A stretch of DNA of 10,374 bases from Negativicutes bacterium (GTDB lineage Bacteria > Bacillota_C > Negativicutes > Sporomusales_B > JARLHX01): assembly GCA_031292015.1 (NCBI GenBank), contig JARLHY010000172.1, positions 1-10,374 of the forward strand. Direction: 5' to 3'. The translations under genes were made by a program, and so were the position numbers. Within the stretch, counting starts at the first letter, position 1. Each line of letters begins with the position of its first letter. This document shows positions 5,438 to 10,374 of the stretch, piece after piece. The notes beneath the pieces were generated by a model. It ran no database searches and had not been told where the DNA came from. It saw only the letters and a list, made by a program, of their open reading frames with translations.

Positions 5438-7063
5438 ATGACAAAAGCGACCTGGGTGATAGGCCATCGTAATCCAGACACCGATTCCATCTGCTCGGCC
5501 ATTGGGTACGCCCATCTCAAGCAGCAGATGGGAGAGGCGGCCATCCCCGCCAGGGCAGGAAAAATCAACCCCGAAACCAGATTTGTGCTGGATTATTTTG
5601 GAGTCGACGCGCCGGAGCTGATCGATGATTTGTACCTTCGCGCCAGCGATATCATGAATCCGGTGACCGCCACGGTAGCGCCGGGGGATACGCTGCGTGA
5701 ACTGGGCCGGGTGATGAAGGGCAACCGGGTGAAGTCGGTGCCGGTGGTCGAGCCTGACGGCCGGCTGGTTGGCATGGTTTCGGTCGGCGATTTGGCTCAG
5801 AAATATATCGATGAACTTGAAATGCAGGATCTGCGGGAGGCGGGAGTGACCTTCGCCGGGGTGCTGCGGGCGCTGGACGGCGTAAACCTCTGCGGCGATT
5901 TGGAGCAGAGCGTCCAGGGCAAGGTCTGGATCGGAGCGGCGCGCACCAAAACCATGGTCGGGATGATCGGTTCGGGCGACGTGGTTCTTGTCGGCAACCG
6001 CGAGAGCGCGCAAATAGCTTGTGTAAAAAAAGGCGTTTCCTGCCTGGTGGTGACTGGCGGCGCCCAGGTGTCCGAAACGGTCTGCGACGCGGCTGCCGCC
6101 GACGGCGTGATCGTCATCTCTTCTCCCTATGATACCTATACCTGCGCTAGACTGATCAACCAGAGCATCCCGGTCCGGATGGCCATGCAGACCGAGACAG
6201 TCAGCTTCAAGCCAAGCGACCTTGTGGCCGACATCAGAAACATCATTGTCAGAACCAACCACCGCAACTATCCGGTGGTGGAGCACAACCGGCTCACCGG
6301 GATGGTGGACCGTGACCGACTGATCGTTCCTCGGCGGACCAAGGTCATCCTGGTGGATCATAACGAACGGTCCCAGGCGGTGCAAGGCGTGGAAGAGGCT
6401 CACATCGTCGAGATCATTGATCATCACCGGCTGGGAGGCCTGGAGACCAGCGAGCCCATCTTCATCCGCCATGAGCCGGTGGGTTCCACGGCCACCATCG
6501 TGGCCAACATGCACTGGCACAGAAATGTCGCCATACCGGCAGGTATTGCCGGACTGCTGCTGGCCGGAATCCTGTCTGATACGCTGCTCTTCAAGTCAGC
6601 CACAGCCAGCCCCTTAGACAAAGAAACGGCCATAAAGCTTGCCGCTCTGGCCGGATTGGATATCGATGAATTTGGCATGGCTCTGCTCAAAGCCGGATCG
6701 GGTATGGGCGACCTGTCACCGATGGAGATCATCAGGGGCGACATGAAAGAGTTCCAGATCGGCGAGAACCGGGTGGCCATCGGCCAGATATCGGTAATGG
6801 ACCCGATGGAGATTCTGGCCGCCAAGGCCGCGCTGGTAGAGCAGTTGGACGCCCTGTGCCAGCAGGAGAACTACGATGCGGCGATCCTGATGATCACCGA
6901 CATCCACAAGGAAAGCTCCCATCTTATTTACACCGGACGGGCGGCGGATCTTGTCGAGCAGGCTTTTGATCACAGCGGCCCGGGCGGAATCCTCTACCTG
7001 CCGGGAGTCATGTCCCGCAAGAAACAGGTTGTGCCGCCGATGGTTGAAGCTAGCCGTTCTTAG
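5438..7063 (+). CDS. ppaC: CBS/DRTGG manganese-dependent inorganic pyrophosphatase (DHH family)
   Basis: The 541-aa product hydrolyses pyrophosphate to phosphate in the cytosol, pulling biosynthetic reactions forward. The DHH catalytic domain starts with GHRNPDTDS (His10, Asp14, Asp16 as metal ligands) and resumes after an insertion with VDHNE and IIDHH (about 330-360). The insertion holds CBS1 (about 70-125, YLRASDIMNPVT...), a DRTGG domain (about 130-245) and CBS2 (about 248-305), the nucleotide-sensing module known in clostridial CBS-PPases. A DHHA2 domain follows (about 405-535) and ends with SRKKQVVPP, a substrate-binding signature. Length matches known CBS-PPases (about 545 aa). I chose ATG 5438 because it follows GGGAGG and begins directly at the DHH motif; the upstream in-frame extension covers the promoter region. 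By family knowledge it is inhibited by AMP/ADP and activated by ATP or diadenosine polyphosphates. Confidence 0.95.
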   Translation: MTKATWVIGHRNPDTDSICSAIGYAHLKQQMGEAAIPARAGKINPETRFVLDYFGVDAPELIDDLYLRASDIMNPVTATVAPGDTLRELGRVMKGNRVKSVPVVEPDGRLVGMVSVGDLAQKYIDELEMQDLREAGVTFAGVLRALDGVNLCGDLEQSVQGKVWIGAARTKTMVGMIGSGDVVLVGNRESAQIACVKKGVSCLVVTGGAQVSETVCDAAAADGVIVISSPYDTYTCARLINQSIPVRMAMQTETVSFKPSDLVADIRNIIVRTNHRNYPVVEHNRLTGMVDRDRLIVPRRTKVILVDHNERSQAVQGVEEAHIVEIIDHHRLGGLETSEPIFIRHEPVGSTATIVANMHWHRNVAIPAGIAGLLLAGILSDTLLFKSATASPLDKETAIKLAALAGLDIDEFGMALLKAGSGMGDLSPMEIIRGDMKEFQIGENRVAIGQISVMDPMEILAAKAALVEQLDALCQQENYDAAILMITDIHKESSHLIYTGRAADLVEQAFDHSGPGGILYLPGVMSRKKQVVPPMVEASRS

Positions 7064-7949
7064 CGGCCTCGGCCGCAAGGGCGTCCCAGAATAACTGGAA
7101 GCAGCTCGGCACCAGCGGCTGGCGGCATACGGCGTAGAAGCGCCGGGGAATTTTCAGACCGGGGGTGTCGATGATTCGCAGGCTGCCGGCTTGGAGTTCC
7201 TGCTGGATGGCCCATTTGGAAATGAATGCCAGGCCGACCTGGCTGATTACTGCCGACTTCAGAGCCTCATTACCGCCAACTTCAAGCACGATGCGCATCT
7301 GAGCCGGGGAGATTCCCCGGCTTTCGAGTGCGGCGTGAACCGTCCGCAACGAGCCGGAGGAAACGACGCGGGCTACGAAGGGGAAGGACAAAAGCTCGGC
7401 CAGTGACGGAGCGGGTCCGACCTGGTCGCAGATTGCCGGATGGGCTATCAGCACCAGTTCGTCGGGCCACAGTTCCAGTACCGGGTGATCGTTGCCGGGA
7501 TGGGTGCCGACGATGGCGATGGGATAGTCGCCGCTCGCGAAGCCGGTCAGGACGGTCTGACTGTCCCCGGTGTGAAGGGAAAAGCGCAGCCCCGGCTGAG
7601 CCCGCAAGAAGGAGGCGATCAGCTGGGGAACAATGTATTCGGCCGGGATGGTGCTGGCTCCCAGCGCGATGGTGCCGGCTGCGCCGGCCAGCATGGCTTT
7701 GATTTGGTTATGGGCTTCGGATAATTGGGCGTTTATTTTGCTGGTATGGTGTAGCAGTATTTCTCCATAGACGGTCAGGGTTACCCCCCGGGCGGTGCGC
7801 TGGAACAACTGGCAGCCGAAATCCCGTTCCAGGTTGTCAATATGAAAAGAGACCGTGGGTTGGGTGAGTTCCAGCTTTTTTGCTGCTCCTGAGAAACTGC
7901 CTTCCTCGACTACTGCGCCGAAGACCGCGAGAGACTGCCAGTAAGACAC
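7050..7949 (-). CDS. LysR-family regulator, probably selenium-metabolism associated
   Basis: The 299-aa product has the LysR winged helix (about 2-60; SFSGAAKKLELTQPTVSFHIDNLE) and a periplasmic-binding-like effector domain (about 90-295). Length is standard. The start is GTG at 7949, supported by GAGGTGATC just upstream. It is divergent from yedE, tusA-like and DUF3343 genes, and LysR proteins in this setting are known as selenium-metabolism-associated regulators (CysL/CysB-like fold), so it probably controls that operon. The effector is unknown. Its 3' end overlaps the convergent pyrophosphatase gene by 14 bp. Confidence 0.85.
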   Translation of the reverse strand: MSYWQSLAVFGAVVEEGSFSGAAKKLELTQPTVSFHIDNLERDFGCQLFQRTARGVTLTVYGEILLHHTSKINAQLSEAHNQIKAMLAGAAGTIALGASTIPAEYIVPQLIASFLRAQPGLRFSLHTGDSQTVLTGFASGDYPIAIVGTHPGNDHPVLELWPDELVLIAHPAICDQVGPAPSLAELLSFPFVARVVSSGSLRTVHAALESRGISPAQMRIVLEVGGNEALKSAVISQVGLAFISKWAIQQELQAGSLRIIDTPGLKIPRRFYAVCRQPLVPSCFQLFWDALAAEAAKNG

Positions 7950-8191
7950 ACCTGATCACCTCGATTATAGAATTGAAGAGCCAAGGGATTGCCCTGGGCG
8001 TATGCAAAGAATCGCGCGACATCGTGACGATTCCTTTTCTATTTCGGGCCGGGACGGAAAAATTCCTTTATGGGCCTGGCCGTGGCAGGATTATTCGGTG
8101 GGCGATAGAATTAATTTTGATATCTTATTAATATAGTTTATCAAACTTGTTATTACCAATAGCAACGGCAAAAATGAAATGGAGTGAGAGC
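7950..8191. promoter_or_regulatory. LysR-yedE divergent intergenic region with operator candidates
   Basis: No gene is seen. An AT-rich inverted repeat, TTTGATA (8116-8122) and TATCAAA (8139-8145), surrounds TATTAATA. The same bases can serve as a promoter for yedE: TTGATA (8117-8122), 16-nt spacer, TATCAA (8139-8144). ATAGAATT occurs twice (7967-7974 and 8105-8112). A 6-bp hairpin GAATCG/CGATTC (8009-8014 with 8028-8033) is followed by a pyrimidine-rich stretch. These are plausible LysR binding or attenuation elements, but none is proven by sequence. Confidence 0.45.
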
Positions 8192-9262
8192 ATGGCTTGG
8201 GGTTTGATTGTAATCACCGGGATCGTTTTTGGTTTGGGGTCAGTACTGTTGGTGAAAGCCGGCAATCCGGGAAACTACGGGTTCTGTGCCGCGTGTCAGC
8301 TGCGGGATATCGCCGGGGCCCTCGGCATCCACCAGATTGCCACCCTGCAGTATGCCAGACCGGAAATACTGGGGTTCGTTCTCGGTGCTTTCGCCTTGGC
8401 CAGAACCAGCGGCGAATACAGTCCCCGCGGCGGGTCGAAACCTTTCGTCCGCTTTCTGCTGGGGGCGTTGATGATGATCGGCGCCCTGGTGTTTCTGGGC
8501 TGCCCGCTCCGGGGCATCCTGCGGCTGGCGGGAGGCGATCTGAACGGCCTGGTGGGGCTGGCTGGTTTCGCCGGCGGTATTGGCGTGGGGGTATTGTTTC
8601 TCAGAAACGGCTACAATCTGGGGCGGGCCCAAACCCACGGCGGATCGGGCCGCACCGGCGGTTATCTGGCCGCCGTTGCCGCCCTGGTTTTGGTGGTGGC
8701 GGTGAGTGTCCACGCCGCGTTTTTGCATTTCAGCACCCAAGGCCCCGGGGCTCAGCACGCTCCGGTTATTTTCAGCCTGGCTGCCGGGCTGCTGGCAGGG
8801 GCTTTGGCCTGGCGGACCAGGATGTGTCTCAGCGGCGGTATCCGCGATTTTCTCCTGGTGCGGGACAGCTATCTGCTCAAAATCTATGGCGTGATTTTTC
8901 TGGCGGCTCTGCTGGGGAATCAGTATTTCGGCTTTTTCAAGTTTGGCTTTGACGGGCAGCCGCTGGCCCATACCAGTCATGTCTGGAATTTCCTCGGGCT
9001 TTTCCTCACCGGTATGGCGGCCACTCTGGCCGGCGGCTGTCCGCTGCGGCAGTTGATCATGTCCGGCGGCGGCAGCACGGACGCCATGTTCTGCGTAGTC
9101 GGCATGCTGGCCGGAGCAGGGATCGCCCACAGTCTGAACCTTGCCGGCAGCGCCGCCGGTGTCGCGTTGAGCGGTCAGATCGCCGTGGTCGCCGGTATTA
9201 TCGTCACCGCCGGCATTGGTCTCGCTTTTCGGGAAAAACTCGGTCTGAGTGTAGGGAGGTAA
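8192..9262 (+). CDS. yedE: YedE-type selenium/sulfur transport membrane protein
   Basis: The 356-aa integral membrane protein has about nine hydrophobic segments and belongs to the YeeE/YedE (DUF395) sulfur-transport superfamily, most likely the branch called selenium metabolism membrane protein YedE. Conserved Cys motifs typical for the family are visible: GFCAACQLRD (Cys32, Cys35), GCPLRGI (Cys104), RMCLSGGIRD (Cys212) and GGCPLRQL (Cys283). It probably moves a selenium or sulfur species through thiol relay into the cell. I chose ATG 8192 because of GGAGTGAG just before it and because the first membrane segment begins there. The in-frame ATG at 8147 would add 15 residues without a good ribosome site. 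The stop overlaps the ribosome site of the next gene (2-nt gap), a tight operon. Confidence 0.88.
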   Translation: MAWGLIVITGIVFGLGSVLLVKAGNPGNYGFCAACQLRDIAGALGIHQIATLQYARPEILGFVLGAFALARTSGEYSPRGGSKPFVRFLLGALMMIGALVFLGCPLRGILRLAGGDLNGLVGLAGFAGGIGVGVLFLRNGYNLGRAQTHGGSGRTGGYLAAVAALVLVVAVSVHAAFLHFSTQGPGAQHAPVIFSLAAGLLAGALAWRTRMCLSGGIRDFLLVRDSYLLKIYGVIFLAALLGNQYFGFFKFGFDGQPLAHTSHVWNFLGLFLTGMAATLAGGCPLRQLIMSGGGSTDAMFCVVGMLAGAGIAHSLNLAGSAAGVALSGQIAVVAGIIVTAGIGLAFREKLGLSVGR

Positions 9263-9264
9263 AG

Positions 9265-9471
9265 ATGGAAAAGACACTTGATCTCAGGGGTCTGAGCTGT
9301 CCCATTCCGCTGCTTGAGACCCAAAAAGCCCTGAACGCGGCTGCGGAGGTGACGGTGACCGTTGATGAACCTGTAGCCAGGGAAAACATCCTGAAGTTCG
9401 CCAAATCCCAGGGTTACAAGGCCGAATGCAGCGAACGCGGCGGCGAATATACCATCATGATCTGCAAGTGA
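9265..9471 (+). CDS. TusA/SirA-like sulfur (selenium) carrier, YedF N-terminal type
   Basis: The 68-aa product is a TusA-family protein with LDLRGLSCPIP at the N-terminus; Cys12 is the persulfide (or perselenide) carrier residue. Placed directly after yedE, it probably receives the imported chalcogen. Full-length YedF of selenium metabolism (about 200 aa) has an added DsrE-like domain; that part is absent here, so only the carrier half is present. The start ATG follows GGGAGG. Confidence 0.9.
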   Translation: MEKTLDLRGLSCPIPLLETQKALNAAAEVTVTVDEPVARENILKFAKSQGYKAECSERGGEYTIMICK

Positions 9472-9485
9472 CGGAGGTGGTGAAG

Positions 9486-9719
9486 ATGGATTGCTGGGTG
9501 ATCACTTTCCCGGCGGTGTTCCACGCCCTGCGGGCCGAGCAGATTCTGAAAGAGCAGGGTATGGACATCCGCCTTATCCCGATCCCGCGGGAACTCAGCG
9601 GTTCGTGCGAAGGGCTGGCGGCCTGGGTCCCCGAGGGGGAGGTCGACCGGGCGGTGGCTCTGTTGACTGCGGCCGGGGTGGAGATGGTCCGCCGCGGCGT
9701 GAAGGCGAAGAGAATATAA
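9486..9719 (+). CDS. DUF3343 putative Se/S carrier-like protein
   Basis: The 77-aa product matches DUF3343, small proteins thought to carry selenium or sulfur. It has the family ITFPAVFHALRAEQIL start, the PIPRELSGSC motif with Cys41 as the likely carrier residue, and a second Cys at 3. I chose ATG 9486 because of GGAGGTGG at 9473-9480; the longer open frame upstream overlaps the TusA-like gene. It is the last gene of the operon. Biochemistry of the family is poorly known. Confidence 0.85.
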   Translation: MDCWVITFPAVFHALRAEQILKEQGMDIRLIPIPRELSGSCEGLAAWVPEGEVDRAVALLTAAGVEMVRRGVKAKRI

Positions 9720-9720
9720 T

Positions 9721-9751
9721 AAAAGGTCTGCCGTTATGGCAGACCTTTTTT
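9721..9751. terminator. Strong bidirectional intrinsic terminator
   Basis: AAAAGGTCTGCC (9721-9732) pairs perfectly with GGCAGACCTTTT (9738-9749) around a GTTAT loop, with Ts continuing on plus. It begins right after the DUF3343 stop and also stands 9 bases past the stop of the convergent DUF1254 gene, so it can serve both. Confidence 0.93.
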
Positions 9752-9759
9752 CGTAGTAT

Positions 9760-10329
9760 CTACTGTTTTACTATCGGCGGCGGCTGCCAGCGTCCGTCGA
9801 GGACAGGCCGCCCGGGCCAGTACAGGCGCAGCACCAGATTGAAATTACCGCTGGGAGCCGGCAGCCAGTTGGGCAGGAGGTTCACGCCCGGGGCGGCGGG
9901 GCCGACGAAGACGTCCAGCGAACCGTCGTCATTGTAGGCCAGGCTGCCGAGGTGCGGGGACACGGCATAGCGGTGCAGCGGGTTTTCGGCCAGATAGCCT
10001 TCCTGGTTATAGAGGGTTATCGACCAAAAGGCCAGGACCGGTGGCAGCCGGTCTTTTCCAAAATGGATCCTGTAGCTGTTTTGTCCGTCCAGGGGCTTGC
10101 CGGCGCTGTCGGCGAAAGCGGGGGCGTAGACCGAATCCTGGGGCAGGTTGGCGCCGATCCCGGCCAGGGCCACCATCGCCCGCAGCAGGTAGTCCGCTCC
10201 GTAAAACCCGGTGTTGCGCCGCAGAACACGCCAGCCGCCATTGCCGGTCGCCCCGTAGAGGCCGGGGGGCGGTGGCGCGGGCATCCCCCCCCGCCCCCCG
10301 CCCCCCCCCCCCCCCCCCCCGGTTTTCAC
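9760..10329 (-). CDS. DUF1254/DUF1214 protein, C-terminal fragment (5' end lost)
   Basis: About 175 residues match the end of DUF1254 proteins: a GWRVLRRNTGFYGADYLLRA linker, then the DUF1214 domain with SYRIHF, PPVLAFWSITLYN, ENPLHRYAV, YNDDGSLDVF, NWLPAPSGNFNLVLRLYWP and a PPPI end. Full proteins are about 350-480 aa, so the N-terminal DUF1254 domain lies beyond the window. The open frame's first residues (MKTGGGGG...) are translated poly-C and are not a real start; reliable coding ends near 10260. Function is unknown; members are usually exported or periplasmic. The family is more common in Proteobacteria, so horizontal transfer or a Negativicutes envelope role is possible. Confidence 0.8.
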   Translation of the reverse strand: MKTGGGGGGGGGRGGMPAPPPPGLYGATGNGGWRVLRRNTGFYGADYLLRAMVALAGIGANLPQDSVYAPAFADSAGKPLDGQNSYRIHFGKDRLPPVLAFWSITLYNQEGYLAENPLHRYAVSPHLGSLAYNDDGSLDVFVGPAAPGVNLLPNWLPAPSGNFNLVLRLYWPGRPVLDGRWQPPPIVKQ

Positions 10330-10374
10330 CGGCCGGCGGCGGGTTAAAACCTCACACAGCCCCCCCCCGCGCGC
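10285..10374. other. Low-complexity poly-C contig end, probable sequencing artefact
   Basis: From 10285 to 10320 almost every base is C, with another C run near 10359-10368 before a GCGCGC end. It interrupts a conserved gene and is unlike the rest of the window, which fits a degraded read end rather than biology. Nothing should be interpreted here. Confidence 0.75.

Noticed and set aside
5396..6520. Long minus-strand open frame (374 codons) inside the pyrophosphatase gene
   Set aside because: It is the antisense shadow of a clearly conserved CBS-PPase; its composition is His/Asp-rich as expected for an antisense frame and it lacks a ribosome site.
8240..9277. Long minus-strand open frame (345 codons) opposite yedE
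   Set aside because: The translation is Gln/Gly/Pro-rich without a domain, while the plus frame has the YedE cysteine motifs and proper ribosome site.
1..10374. CRISPR array, prophage, tRNA genes or a toxin-antitoxin/defence island
   Set aside because: No regularly spaced repeats, phage genes, tRNA-like cloverleafs or paired small toxin-antitoxin frames were seen on either strand.

Overview
The window (about 57% G+C by eye) looks like a draft-contig end from an anaerobic, spore-former-type Firmicute. The Negativicutes/Sporomusaceae are my best guess; this is inference. Support comes from Firmicutes-style Shine-Dalgarno sites and rho-independent terminators, a T-box leader, a CBS/DRTGG manganese pyrophosphatase, a radical-SAM/DUF4130 pair and a selenium-type YedE/TusA/DUF3343 operon. 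The right edge dissolves into poly-C and is probably low-quality sequence.

Layout. 1-175 holds no convincing gene but has a run of strong stem-loops (candidate structured RNA). 241-276 is a perfect 16-bp hairpin. On the minus strand, a T-box leader (about 2316-2073) precedes a two-gene operon: an Lrp/AsnC regulator overlapping by ATGA with a class I aminotransferase. This matches the Bacillus alaR-alaT arrangement, and the T-box specifier reads as GCC (alanine). Upstream and also on minus is a three-gene block: a radical SAM protein of the TIGR03916 type with a C-terminal HhH region, its TIGR03915/DUF4130 partner (22-nt overlap), and a short QueG-like iron-sulfur protein. The promoter of this block is covered by a 31-bp palindrome made of two back-to-back LexA/DinR-like boxes, so the pair is probably SOS-controlled.

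Divergent from that promoter is a plus-strand CBS/DRTGG manganese pyrophosphatase (541 aa from the chosen start). It ends in a 14-bp convergent overlap with a LysR regulator. The LysR gene is divergent from yedE - tusA-like - DUF3343, a compact selenium/sulfur handling operon that stops at a strong bidirectional terminator. Facing it from the other side is the C-terminal part of a DUF1254/DUF1214 protein whose 5' end is lost in the poly-C region.

Functional reading: three control circuits are visible in the DNA: tRNA-Ala sensing of alanine synthesis, SOS control of an uncharacterised DNA repair/modification pair, and LysR-linked selenium metabolism. The SOS-controlled pair is the best candidate for an incompletely described system.
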